In this document: positions 10,257-19,565 of the stretch, in pieces
How positions within the stretch are numbered: the first letter of the stretch is position 1
Layout: each line of letters starts with the position of its first letter
Origin: Vibrio coralliirubri
Lineage (GTDB): Bacteria > Pseudomonadota > Gammaproteobacteria > Enterobacterales > Vibrionaceae
Assembly (NCBI RefSeq): GCF_024347375.1
Contig: NZ_AP025470.1
Location: 3,410,001 to 3,474,000 of the forward strand
Direction: 5' to 3'
Length of the DNA stretch: 64,000 nucleotides
Notes under the pieces: generated by a model
Databases searched by the model: none
Told to the model about the DNA's origin: nothing
What the model saw: the letters and a program-made list of their open reading frames with translations, nothing else
Position numbers and translations under genes: made by a program

Positions 10257-11279
10257 ATGCCGCATATCATAACCCGAAAAGTCGAATCTGTTGAGCAAAA
10301 CTGGCTCAAACAACTATCGAATGCGATCTCTGACCCGACAAAACTGCTTGAGGCATTGGAAATAGACCCAACACCGTGGCAAGCAGGCTTCGCTGCTCGT
10401 GAGTTATTTGCACTTCGGGTACCTCTTAGCTTTGTCGAACGAATGGAAAAAGGCAACCCACACGATCCATTGCTACGACAGGTTTTACCGCTAAGCGAAG
10501 AGTTTGAGGTACACCAAGGCTATTCCGCTGATCCACTGGAAGAGCAAGAGAACGCAATACCAGGCTTACTGCACAAATACAAAAATCGAGCACTGATGAT
10601 TGTGAAAGGCGGTTGTGCGATTAACTGCCGCTACTGCTTCCGTCGTCATTTCCCTTACCAAGACAACAAAGGCTCAAAGTCTGTTTGGCAAACCAGCCTC
10701 GACTATGTTGCTGCTCACCCAGAGATCAACGAAGTTATCTTGTCAGGTGGCGATCCATTAATGGCAAAAGACAGCGAACTAGAGTGGCTAATTCATGCTA
10801 TTGAACAAATCCCACATGTAAAAACCGTTCGAATTCATAGCCGACTACCGGTTGTAATTCCCGCTCGAGTAACGGATGAACTGTGCCAATTGTTAGCTCA
10901 AACTCGCCTTAATGTGGTGATGGTGAGCCATATTAACCATGCCAACGAAATCAACTTAGAGCTCAAACAAGCCTTCCACAAGCTTAAGTTAAGTGGTGCA
11001 ACTCTGCTCAACCAAGGTGTGATGCTTAAAGGCGTAAATAACAGCGCTAACTCATTGAAAGAATTAAGCGAAAAGCTATTCGACGCCGGTATTTTACCTT
11101 ACTATATGCATGTACTTGATAAGGTTCAGGGCGCCGCTCATTTCTATATTTCAGATGAAGAAGCGAAGCATCACTTTAAGGAGTTAATCTCTGAGGTTTC
11201 TGGCTACCTAGTACCTAAGTTAACCCGTGAGATTGGCGGACGCAGCAGTAAAACACCACTCGACCTACACATTGAATAG
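10257..11279 (+). CDS. epmB: EF-P lysine 2,3-aminomutase EpmB (YjeK)
   Basis: This radical-SAM, PLP-dependent enzyme converts L-alpha-lysine to (R)-beta-lysine, the donor for EF-P modification by EpmA. It is 340 residues, as usual. The 4Fe-4S/SAM motif is CAINCRYC (C-x3-C-x2-C, near residues 119-126), followed by FRRHFPY. A GGDPLM motif near 161 is also conserved. It is divergent from efp. Confidence 0.96.
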   Translation: MPHIITRKVESVEQNWLKQLSNAISDPTKLLEALEIDPTPWQAGFAARELFALRVPLSFVERMEKGNPHDPLLRQVLPLSEEFEVHQGYSADPLEEQENAIPGLLHKYKNRALMIVKGGCAINCRYCFRRHFPYQDNKGSKSVWQTSLDYVAAHPEINEVILSGGDPLMAKDSELEWLIHAIEQIPHVKTVRIHSRLPVVIPARVTDELCQLLAQTRLNVVMVSHINHANEINLELKQAFHKLKLSGATLLNQGVMLKGVNNSANSLKELSEKLFDAGILPYYMHVLDKVQGAAHFYISDEEAKHHFKELISEVSGYLVPKLTREIGGRSSKTPLDLHIE

Positions 11280-11292
11280 AGAAGTTGTATCA

Positions 11293-11838
11293 ATGAAACA
11301 CAATACCTCAGTTGCTCCACCAGCAATCACATCTCAACCAGCGCTTAAGTTCAGCTCAAGAGGTTTCACCATCATCGAGCTGGTCGTGGTAATCGTAATT
11401 CTAGGTATTGTGTCGGTCACTGCAGCTTCTAAATTCCTCAACCTGCAAACTGATGCGCGTATCTCGACATTAAACGGCCTTAAGGGCGGAATGGAGGGTG
11501 CAAGTGCTATGCTTTATGGTAAGACATCAGCACTAGGCTTGGATAAGGCTGTCAGCGCATCGATTAACGTTGAGGGTGACGATATATTGGTCGCTTATGG
11601 CTACCCAGCTGCGATGAACCAAGAAACTTGGTCAATGCTAATAGAATCAACCTTTCTTGATGCTGAGTGGGGAGTCGGTAATGCCGATTGGTATTTTACG
11701 AATAGTAATCACGCAGATGGAAAAATTATCTACGCTCCTGCAAGTCGTAAAAAGGAAGGAGATAACTGCTACCTTGAGTACCAAGAAGCGACGGAGACCA
11801 CGACACCAGTCTTCACCTTAACAACAGACGGCTGCTAG
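11293..11838 (+). CDS. Type IV prepilin-like / pseudopilin protein
   Basis: The product has a class III (prepilin) signal: a leader ending in SSRG, then FTIIELVVVIVILGIVSV, in which the prepilin peptidase would cut after Gly and methylate Phe. The Glu at mature position 5 is present. The rest (about 140 residues) is a globular domain with two cysteines near the C-terminus, as in MSHA-type pilins. The frame could begin at 11227 inside epmB, but the ATG at 11293, 13 bp after the epmB stop, is preferred. No other pilus genes are near, so it is an orphan minor pilin candidate. Confidence 0.8.
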   Translation: MKHNTSVAPPAITSQPALKFSSRGFTIIELVVVIVILGIVSVTAASKFLNLQTDARISTLNGLKGGMEGASAMLYGKTSALGLDKAVSASINVEGDDILVAYGYPAAMNQETWSMLIESTFLDAEWGVGNADWYFTNSNHADGKIIYAPASRKKEGDNCYLEYQEATETTTPVFTLTTDGC

Positions 11839-11943
11839 ACTTTAAGCATCTTTACCAATCGTTAAGACAAAAAGTTTTTGTTCGATCGTCCGGTCTATTA
11901 TTAGCATACTCGGCTCTATTCTAAATTTTTAGGAGGGGGTGAT

Positions 11944-12432
11944 ATGACACAATTTATAGAACAAACTCTCAACCTTGCCCCCTTTAGCTGGGCAGGCCTT
12001 GCAGTATGCATGCTGTGTGGTTCGTTAATCGGTATCGAGCGACAAACACGCGGTAAACCGGTAGGGATCAGAACATCGATTCTGATCATCAGCGGTACCT
12101 ATTTCTTCCTTACGATGGCGATTAGCCTTTCTCCTAACACGCTCGATCAAGCTCGTGTTCTTGGTCAGATCATTACTGGGGTAGGTTTCCTTGGTGCAGG
12201 GGTAATGATGACACTGGATGGCAAGATTCATGGTGTCACGTCAGCAGCGATTATCTGGGTACTCGCTGCATTAGGTATGATGATCGCACTTGGTCACCTT
12301 TCCCAGTCGGTCATTATCACGCTAATGGCGCTAGTGATTCTGCTTGGTGTCGACAAGGTGGAAAACAGCTTCCAAAGCCTGCGTCGTGGCGTTCACCAAA
12401 AATGGATGAGAAAGGGTCGCGTGAAGAAGTAA
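11944..12432 (+). CDS. MgtC/SapB-family membrane protein
   Basis: The 162-residue protein has about four or five membrane helices and the family signature GSLIGIERQTRGKPVGIRTS (near residues 26-45), followed by GVGFLGAGVMM and a GVTSAAIIWVLAALG helix. MgtC/SapB/YhiD proteins are linked to Mg2+ limitation, acid or intracellular survival; this short form lacks the C-terminal ACT-like domain of classical MgtC. It has a very strong ribosome site, TAGGAGGGGG, just before the ATG. Its downstream terminator is split by an IS element. Confidence 0.85.
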   Translation: MTQFIEQTLNLAPFSWAGLAVCMLCGSLIGIERQTRGKPVGIRTSILIISGTYFFLTMAISLSPNTLDQARVLGQIITGVGFLGAGVMMTLDGKIHGVTSAAIIWVLAALGMMIALGHLSQSVIITLMALVILLGVDKVENSFQSLRRGVHQKWMRKGRVKK

Positions 12433-12478
12433 CCTCTCTCCCTGAATGAGATCTACTAGACACAATTCCTTAGAGACA

Positions 12479-12499
12479 AAAAAAGAAGCCTAGTCAAAC
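12479..12499. terminator. Left half of a terminator hairpin split by an IS
   Basis: AGCCTAGTC here pairs with GACTAGGCT at 13929-13937 on the other side of the IS element. Removing the IS and one copy of the AAC duplication restores a 9-10-bp stem with a 4-nt loop and, on the minus strand, a long T-tract. It would have been the terminator of the diguanylate cyclase gene and perhaps also of the MgtC-like gene. Confidence 0.8.
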
Positions 12500-12505
12500 T
12501 GAACT

Positions 12506-12545
12506 GACCCCCAATAGTTGGACACCAATTATTGGGGGTCTTTTT
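12506..12545 (+). terminator. IS-borne terminator hairpin before orfA
   Basis: GACCCCCAATA and TATTGGGGGTC form a perfect 11-bp stem with a 13-nt loop, followed by TTTTT and then the orfA ATG. It would stop transcription entering from outside, and it buries the only G-rich ribosome site of orfA in its stem. Confidence 0.8.
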
Positions 12546-13055
12546 ATGTCCAAATATAGCCGAGAGCTAAAATGTATCATTGCTAAGCAATACTTAGATG
12601 GCACGTCATCTCTCTACTTAGCAAAACAATATTCAATTTCTTCAAGGCAGATACGGTATTGGGCTCAAGTCTTTGCCATCCATGGTACTGATTCATTTTT
12701 ACCAACTAATCATGCCGCGACTGCTCAAACAAAACGAAAAGCATTGAATTTAATGTGGACGAATGAATGGTCTCTCACGCACACTAGCGCTGTATTAAAC
12801 CTCTCATCCCCTGGAATACTCTCTGTCTGGCTTAAACGATTTAATGAGCTCGGTATCAAGGGGCTCGAAATGCGCCAGAAAGGAAGACCCTCAATGAAAC
12901 AGCAACCTCAACGTACCACTAAGCCTGATAATGAAATGACACTTGAGGAGCTAAAAGAGGAGTTGGTCTACTTACGAACCGAGAATGCCGTTCTAAAAAA
13001 GTTGGAAGAGTTGGAGCAGAAAAAAAACCGTCGAACAAAGAAAAAGCGGTCATAG
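12546..13055 (+). CDS. IS3-family transposase OrfA (HTH protein)
   Basis: The 169-residue protein has an N-terminal helix-turn-helix (KYSRELKCIIAKQYLDGTSS, then SISSRQIRYW), a second HTH around residues 65-110, and a C-terminal leucine-zipper-like coiled coil (LEELKEELVYLRTENAVLKK). It binds the IS ends. Near its end the mRNA has two possible slippery stretches, A-AAA-AAG near 12994 and an 8-A run at 13020-13027. A -1 shift there leads into the frame of orfB without a stop. Confidence 0.93.
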   Translation: MSKYSRELKCIIAKQYLDGTSSLYLAKQYSISSRQIRYWAQVFAIHGTDSFLPTNHAATAQTKRKALNLMWTNEWSLTHTSAVLNLSSPGILSVWLKRFNELGIKGLEMRQKGRPSMKQQPQRTTKPDNEMTLEELKEELVYLRTENAVLKKLEELEQKKNRRTKKKRS

Positions 13056-13108
13056 CTCTAACTCTTAAAGGCAAGTACCCATTAAAGCACTTACTGCACA
13101 CTCTACAG

Positions 13109-13894
13109 TTGGCAAAAAGTGTCTTTTATTATCAGGCTCAAACGAGCAAGCGCCAAAATAGCTACGAACGTGAGCTGCGGTTGATAAAGTCAATTTATCA
13201 TGAACATAAGGGGCGATACGGCTACCGCCGTATTCACTTGGAACTAAAGAATCAGGGGTTCGTGCTTAATCACAAAACGGTTCAAAGGCTTATGGCTCAG
13301 CTCAACCTTAAATCGACGGTCAGGATTAAAAAGTATCGTTCATACCGAGGAGAGTCAGGAAAAGCTGCTCCCAACGTTCTTGAAAGAGATTTTAGTGCGA
13401 CTCAACCCGATGAAAAGTGGGTAACTGATGTCACGGAGTTCAAAGTCAAAGAGCAGAAAGTATACTTATCTCCCGTTGTCGACTTGTTTACTCAGGAGGT
13501 GGTTGCTTATAGAGTGGCCAAAAATGCCTGCTTGCCGCTTGTCACAGATATGCTGACGGAAGCTATATCAACGCTTAAACCCAACTCAAAGCCAATTATA
13601 CATAGCGATCAAGGTTGGCAATATCGCCATCGACAGTATCAGAAAAAGGTAGCGGAGAGTGGGTTAACGCAAAGCATGTCGAGAAAAGGTAACTGCTTGG
13701 ATAATGCTGTTGCTGAAAACTTTTTTGCTTTACTCAAAACCGAGATGTATCACAACCAAAGCTTTGAAGATGCAGATGCTCTGATAGAGCAGATTAAAGA
13801 ATACATCGAGTACTACAATACCAAACGTATAAAAGTGAAACTAAAAGGCCTGACTCCGATAGAATATCGAACTCAGGCCTTGAAAGCCGCTTAA
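13109..13894 (+). CDS. IS3-family transposase OrfB (DDE integrase core)
   Basis: The 261-residue open frame has the rve integrase fold with the DDE triad: Asp in WVTDVTEF, Asp in IHSDQGWQY, and Glu 35 residues later in DNAVAENFFALLKTE. The isolated start at 13109 is TTG. The same frame is open upstream and reads KAVIALTLKGKYPLKHLL before it, which matches normal OrfB N-termini, so the active protein is most likely an OrfAB fusion made by -1 frameshifting at the A-rich stretch in orfA. Confidence 0.93.
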   Translation: MAKSVFYYQAQTSKRQNSYERELRLIKSIYHEHKGRYGYRRIHLELKNQGFVLNHKTVQRLMAQLNLKSTVRIKKYRSYRGESGKAAPNVLERDFSATQPDEKWVTDVTEFKVKEQKVYLSPVVDLFTQEVVAYRVAKNACLPLVTDMLTEAISTLKPNSKPIIHSDQGWQYRHRQYQKKVAESGLTQSMSRKGNCLDNAVAENFFALLKTEMYHNQSFEDADALIEQIKEYIEYYNTKRIKVKLKGLTPIEYRTQALKAA

Positions 13895-13957
13895 CAGAAA
13901 TGTCCAACTTTACGGGGTCACTTCAAACGACTAGGCTTTAAGTTTGTACGAAAGCGC

Positions 13958-15436
13958 TTAATACACCTGAATACACACCTGATTCTTACCCGCAGCCTTT
14001 GCTTTATAAAGCTGCTCATCCGAGGAACGAATACTCTGGTTTTCCCACAAGTGCCCGACACTATCGAACTTATACAAAGAGTAAAGCGTCGCGCCGCCAG
14101 ACACAGAAATACTAATCTTGTCACCCGTAGGGCATCGATAACTCTGTAGGCTAATGTCGTTTTGAATTCGCTCAAAGATCGATGAAAGTAACTCCGACGA
14201 TTCACCCGTAATCGCGACAACAAACTCTTCGCCACCAAATCGAGCCACGATATCTTGCTGCCTAACGCTGTTCAGCATCAACCGAGCAACATGACAAATC
14301 ACCTCGTCCCCCACTTTATGGCCATGCTGATCATTAACGACTTTGAAATCATCGATATCAAACACGCCAACACCAATAATCGGCTCCTCATCCTGGGCCA
14401 GTAATCGAGCCTCAAAACCACGTCGATTCAGCAAGCCCGTTAATGGGTCGCGCATTGCAAGGTCATTTAGACGCTGGTGCTCTTGTCTTGTATAGAAGCG
14501 CCACAGCCATAAAACCGAGAGCAGATACAAAACCAACAGTATCGAAAGCTGAATCTTCTCCATCTCCAACACATGCAGAAAGTGCTCGCTCTTATCTTCT
14601 TCAATACTCAGATACAGCTGGGTGTTAATGTCATCAACGTACAGAGGCTTGGAATAGGTAAAGTCCATAAACCCGTATTTGTTTGCGCCTCGAGTACTTG
14701 TGACTTTATAGCCATGGGTAGGGTTCGATACGAGGTTCGAGACATAACCATCGACACCCAATACCCCTTTAAACTCACCATTGACGTAAATTCCTTTGGT
14801 TAAGGTCACCACTTTCTGACCTGTTAAGTAATCATCATATTGGCCGGTATACACCACTTGGTCTTGCCCTTGAGCTAAGCCAAAGCGAATCGTGTTCACC
14901 CAATAAGGCCTGCTATTCACAACCGAATCAAAGGTGTCGCCCTTAATGTAACTGGCAAAGTCAGAAGGTGAAGAGATAATGAACTTCTCTTTTGAAATGA
15001 AGTAAATCGCAGAGATGGTATCGATGGTATTGGCAAAATAAGCCATGGTCGGCGCGATGAACAGGCGCTTACCCGCTTCGGTATAAAGGTCCGATTTCGG
15101 GTTGCACATCTCTCGAGGGCCAGAGAACATAAAATCGAAACGAGGGGCATGTTGCTCCTCACTGGTGAAGTAGCACGTCTCACCTTCGATCTTTTTGTCA
15201 TGCGAGAATACGTAGGTATCCCCATGCAGTGGATAAAGCGCAGTGATGTTGTACTCAAGCGCATTTATGATCTGTGTGAGCTCCGCTAAAGAGCGCGTCA
15301 CGCCTTGGTTTTCCATTCCATACTGTTTATCTGATTCTTCCGCTGAATCAACGAGCAACAAGCTCAAAACTACTAAAAAACTGGCGGTCAGGCCTAAGAA
15401 AGCCTTTTTAAAATCGACGGTATGGTGGTTAATCAA
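13958..15436 (-). CDS. Membrane diguanylate cyclase with periplasmic sensor
   Basis: This 492-residue protein would make cyclic di-GMP. It has an N-terminal membrane span (about 12-28), a periplasmic region of about 260 residues with no family I can name (possibly Cache-like), a second span (about 297-315), and a cytoplasmic GGDEF domain (about 330-490). The active-site motif is intact (FGGEEF, near residue 413), as are DPLTGLLNRRGFE and GVFDIDDFK. I see no RxxD inhibitory site in the usual position. It starts at an ATG followed by a typical membrane anchor. Its original terminator is disrupted by the IS at 12500-13925. Confidence 0.9.
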   Translation of the reverse strand: MINHHTVDFKKAFLGLTASFLVVLSLLLVDSAEESDKQYGMENQGVTRSLAELTQIINALEYNITALYPLHGDTYVFSHDKKIEGETCYFTSEEQHAPRFDFMFSGPREMCNPKSDLYTEAGKRLFIAPTMAYFANTIDTISAIYFISKEKFIISSPSDFASYIKGDTFDSVVNSRPYWVNTIRFGLAQGQDQVVYTGQYDDYLTGQKVVTLTKGIYVNGEFKGVLGVDGYVSNLVSNPTHGYKVTSTRGANKYGFMDFTYSKPLYVDDINTQLYLSIEEDKSEHFLHVLEMEKIQLSILLVLYLLSVLWLWRFYTRQEHQRLNDLAMRDPLTGLLNRRGFEARLLAQDEEPIIGVGVFDIDDFKVVNDQHGHKVGDEVICHVARLMLNSVRQQDIVARFGGEEFVVAITGESSELLSSIFERIQNDISLQSYRCPTGDKISISVSGGATLYSLYKFDSVGHLWENQSIRSSDEQLYKAKAAGKNQVCIQVY

Positions 15437-15569
15437 AGCATATAAATCATCATTGGGAATTTATCGCACATTGTACTTATAAATTTAAACATCGCAACAA
15501 CAAATATAAAACAACATGCTTATTAGGTGGTTTGAGAAGTTTATCATGGAAGTGGAATTGAATGTAATG

Positions 15570-15593
15570 ACGCCTAAACAAGGGTTTAGGCGT
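15570..15593. terminator. Hairpin downstream of secreted repeat protein
   Basis: ACGCCTAAAC and GTTTAGGCGT form a 10-bp stem with a 4-nt loop, with no clear T-tract on either strand. It is a weak terminator candidate for the minus-strand gene ending at 15675. Confidence 0.4.
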
Positions 15594-15602
15594 TGATAAC
15601 GC

Positions 15603-15674
15603 TTAGCGCTTAAAAACTAATGCACTAACTGAACGTTGCTCGCCAATCGTATAACCAAAGGCTAAACGACCGCG
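15603..15674 (-). pseudogene. Short in-frame coding remnant after the repeat protein
   Basis: Directly after the stop codon of the upstream gene, the same frame stays open for 23 codons and reads GRLAFGYTIGEQRSVSALVF near its end, then a second stop. The alternating hydrophobic pattern resembles the last strands of an outer-membrane beta-barrel. It may be a decayed neighbour or an extension lost by a nonsense change. Confidence 0.35.
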
Positions 15675-16232
15675 TTATTTTGCAAAGTTTACAATCGGGA
15701 AGCACGGGAAGAAACCGTTGTCAGCACAGTTGATCAGACCAACTTGTACGCCTTCGATTTTGTTGGTTTTGTTGAAGATACCAACCTGAACCGTAGACAC
15801 TTCTGAAAGGTTCGCTGCACCAACATCAACCATAGTGTTACCTTCTGAGTAGTTAACGAAACTCACGTTCGCGCCTTTCACATCATTAGTAATGTTCACA
15901 GCGCCAAGGTTAACACCGGTTGTTTTACCCGTGTTCCAGTTGAAGAAACCTAGAGATGCGCCGGTCATTTCTTGGTTCACTTTTGATGCACCAAAAATAC
16001 CAAGGTTCACACCTGTGGTCGTTTGCGTCTCAGACATACCAACTACGGCAAGATCGACACCTTTAAGGTCGTTAACTTGCCCGTGAAGCAGAGCCAAACG
16101 CACACCGCCAACCGCATCTGAATCCGGTGCGTTGAAGCCGTTAATCGTTGAAAACATAACTGGCGAAGAAGCAAACGCTGCCGGTGCCATTACTGCTGCA
16201 GACACAGCAAGTACTGAAAGTAGTTTTTTCAT
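15675..16232 (-). CDS. Secreted GVNLG-repeat protein (LA_2272-like), function unknown
   Basis: The product (about 185 residues) has a clear signal peptide (MKKLLSVLAVSAAVMAPAAFA) and then about eight short repeats of the type TGVNLGIFG, TGASLGFFN and EGVQVGLIN, suggesting a beta-solenoid or beta-sheet-rich surface protein. It ends in a CxxxxxxPCFPIVNF segment like the LA_2272-type family, whose function is unknown. The frame runs upstream to 16319, but the ATG at 16232 follows a GGAG ribosome site and starts the signal peptide, so it is preferred. It is a single gene, separated from the cyclase gene. Confidence 0.7.
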   Translation of the reverse strand: MKKLLSVLAVSAAVMAPAAFASSPVMFSTINGFNAPDSDAVGGVRLALLHGQVNDLKGVDLAVVGMSETQTTTGVNLGIFGASKVNQEMTGASLGFFNWNTGKTTGVNLGAVNITNDVKGANVSFVNYSEGNTMVDVGAANLSEVSTVQVGIFNKTNKIEGVQVGLINCADNGFFPCFPIVNFAK

Positions 16233-16374
16233 TGGGGGAGTCTCCACTGACTTATTGTTCACTTGATTAATCCATTTTTTAATCAAGCATTTATTGTCCT
16301 TTATTAAACAGCTATCCATGTTAAATCAATGTCATAACTGTACTGTTGAATATAAGCCGCTAAATCATAAAGAG

Positions 16375-16690
16375 CAATGGAAAAGCAGATACGGGATACG
16401 AGTAAACGAGATACGAAAGGCAAAGAACAGAGATAAAACAGATGCGGGATGCGAGTAAACGAGATGCGAAAGGTTAAGAGCAGAGATAAAGCAGATGCGG
16501 GATTCGAGTGAACGAGATGCGAAAAGCAAAGAGCGGAGATAAACGAAGATACGGGATTCGGGTAAACGAGATGCGAAAGGCAAAGAGCGGAGATAAACGC
16601 AGATACGGGATTCGAGTGAACGAGATGCGAAAGGCAAAGAGCGGAGATAAAAGCAGATACAGGATGCGAGTGGCGAGATGAGAAAAGCAA
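16375..16690 (+). repeat. Dispersed tandem repeat array A3 (6 units, period about 58-60 bp)
   Basis: This is the longest and most regular array of the family: six copies of GCAGATACGGGATTCGAG, then TGAACGAGATGCGAAAGGC, then AAAGAGCGGAGATAAA. It ends 6 bp from the stop codon of the minus-strand four-helix-bundle gene, here in the opposite sense to that gene. The remaining part of the gap (16233-16374) holds the promoter side of the secreted protein gene and nothing else I recognise. Confidence 0.88.
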
Positions 16691-16696
16691 AGGAAA

Positions 16697-17038
16697 TTAT
16701 TGTTCTAGTGACTTGATTAAAGCTCCTAACATACGTGAGATTTGAAGCGCTTCAGATTGCCATTGCTCACCAACGTCCCTAGGAATAAATCCAACTTCAA
16801 CGCCTATATCGGCTTGAGTTGCAAATTCACCTATAGAGCCCTTAGCGATTGCGAAGAAGTGCTTACGCTCTTTAAGAGACTTTCGCTCACAGCCTTCAGC
16901 AATATTGCTAGGTACAGATAAAGCACTGCGAGTAATCTGGTCTTTGAAACCAAAATCTCTACACATGGACGTTCCCCGATAAACATTTATCGATAACTGC
17001 CGGCTTCGTTGCCAAACATCAAGTTTTCTATAAAGCAC
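16697..17038 (-). CDS. Four-helix-bundle protein (23S rRNA intervening-sequence family)
   Basis: The 113-residue protein matches the S23-type four-helix bundle family by its opening YRKLDVWQRS and the SVPSNIAEGCERKS segment (near residues 44-57). Members were first seen inside rRNA intervening sequences, but most are free-standing with unknown function. The start is GTG at 17038. The gene sits alone between two arrays of the dispersed repeat (16375-16690 and 17128-17312), suggesting a shared insertion history. Confidence 0.85.
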   Translation of the reverse strand: MLYRKLDVWQRSRQLSINVYRGTSMCRDFGFKDQITRSALSVPSNIAEGCERKSLKERKHFFAIAKGSIGEFATQADIGVEVGFIPRDVGEQWQSEALQISRMLGALIKSLEQ

Positions 17039-17127
17039 AATTTCTACCTAAAGACCGAAAACCTAATCATCTCAAAATAACATCGTAGAAAAGTATTAAT
17101 AAAGAACCAAGTTAGAGATAGTTCAGA

Positions 17128-17312
17128 TCTTATGCTTTTATCTTCTCGAATTTCGCTTACTCGCATCTCCATCGGCCTTTCAAGCTCTTCGTATCTCAAT
17201 TACCCGCATCCCTCATCTGCTTTTCAAGCTCCTCGTATCCCGATTACCCACATCTCTCATCTGCTTTTCAAGCTTTTCGTATCCCGATTACTCGCATCTC
17301 GTATCTGCTCTT
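17128..17312 (-). repeat. Dispersed tandem repeat array A4 (about 4 units)
   Basis: There are about four minus-oriented copies (TCTTCGTATCCCGATTAC, then CCGCATCTCTCATCTGCT). It reads in the same sense as groEL and lies just beyond the groEL terminator. Confidence 0.82.
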
Positions 17313-17322
17313 TAAACATAAA

Positions 17323-17348
17323 AAAACGGAGACCGAAGTCTCCGTTTT
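17323..17348 (-). terminator. groESL terminator
   Basis: AAAACGGAGAC and GTCTCCGTTTT form an 11-bp stem with the loop CGAA (GNRA-like on one strand), and T-tracts on both sides. Confidence 0.88.
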
Positions 17349-17394
17349 CTAAAGCTTATGTATGGCTTTCTCTGTTACGAGAAAGGGGGGATGA

Positions 17395-19065
<1,671 letters not shown>

Positions 19066-19092
19066 TCAGTCAGTTCAGGTTTATGGGTCGGA

Positions 19093-19383
19093 TTACTCAA
19101 CGATCGCCATGATGTCGTTTTCAGACATGATCAGAACTTCTTTGCCATCGATTTTTTCAGACTTAGTGCCGTAGCCTTCAGCAAAGATAACAGTGTCGCC
19201 AACTTTAACGTCCAATGGTTGTACTGAACCGTTTTCTAGAATGCGGCCTTTGCCAACAGCTAGAATTGTACCGCGAGTTGATTTTTCAGCGGCAGAACCA
19301 GTTAGAACGATGCCACCAGCAGATTTAGATTCAACTTCTTGGCGCTCAACGATAACTCGGTCGTGTAGAGGACGGATATTCAT
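19093..19383 (-). CDS. groS: Co-chaperonin GroES
   Basis: The product is 96 residues, the family length, starting [14 protein letters not shown]. The mobile loop ([18 protein letters not shown], near residues 21-38) that contacts GroEL is present. The frame is open upstream to 19437, but the ATG at 19383 has the ribosome site CAGGAGA and gives the conserved start. First gene of groES-groEL. Confidence 0.97.
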   Translation of the reverse strand: MNIRPLHDRVIVERQEVESKSAGGIVLTGSAAEKSTRGTILAVGKGRILENGSVQPLDVKVGDTVIFAEGYGTKSEKIDGKEVLIMSENDIMAIVE

Positions 19384-19450
19384 CGGTCGTATCTCCTGAT
19401 AATTTCCATTTAATTTGATAGTTGCCACGATTGGCATGGGGTTAAAGAGT

Positions 19451-19478
19451 ATGTTGGGGCGATGTGAAAGATCCCAAG
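19451..19478 (-). promoter_or_regulatory. groS: Candidate sigma-32 heat-shock promoter of groESL
   Basis: On the minus strand, CTTGGGA (19472-19478) and CCCCAACAT (19451-19459) are separated by 12 bp. This fits the sigma-32 pattern CTTGAAA-N11-16-CCCCATnT, and the site lies 68 bp upstream of the groES start. Confidence 0.6.
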
Positions 19479-19565
19479 GGTCAAGTTGGAATTTTTGTGA
19501 AGAAACTCAAACTGCAACAAATGTAAAAAGAAAGCGGCTAGTGGGTCGCACTAGCCGTTTGAAAC

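Larger units (their letters stand above)
12500..13925 (+). mobile_element. IS3-family insertion sequence, copy 1 (1426 bp)
   Basis: The ends are TGAACTGACCCC and the complement of TGAAGTGACCCC, bordered by a 3-bp target duplication AAC (12497-12499 and 13926-13928). It encodes OrfA (HTH) and OrfB (DDE integrase). It has the same length and encodes the same proteins as the copy at 49136-50561. It lies exactly in the loop of a terminator hairpin. Confidence 0.95.

Noticed and set aside
16304..16690. Minus-strand open frames of 90-128 codons with repeating FASRSLESRI-like motifs
   Set aside because: They are translations of the tandem repeat A3, without ribosome sites or relatives.
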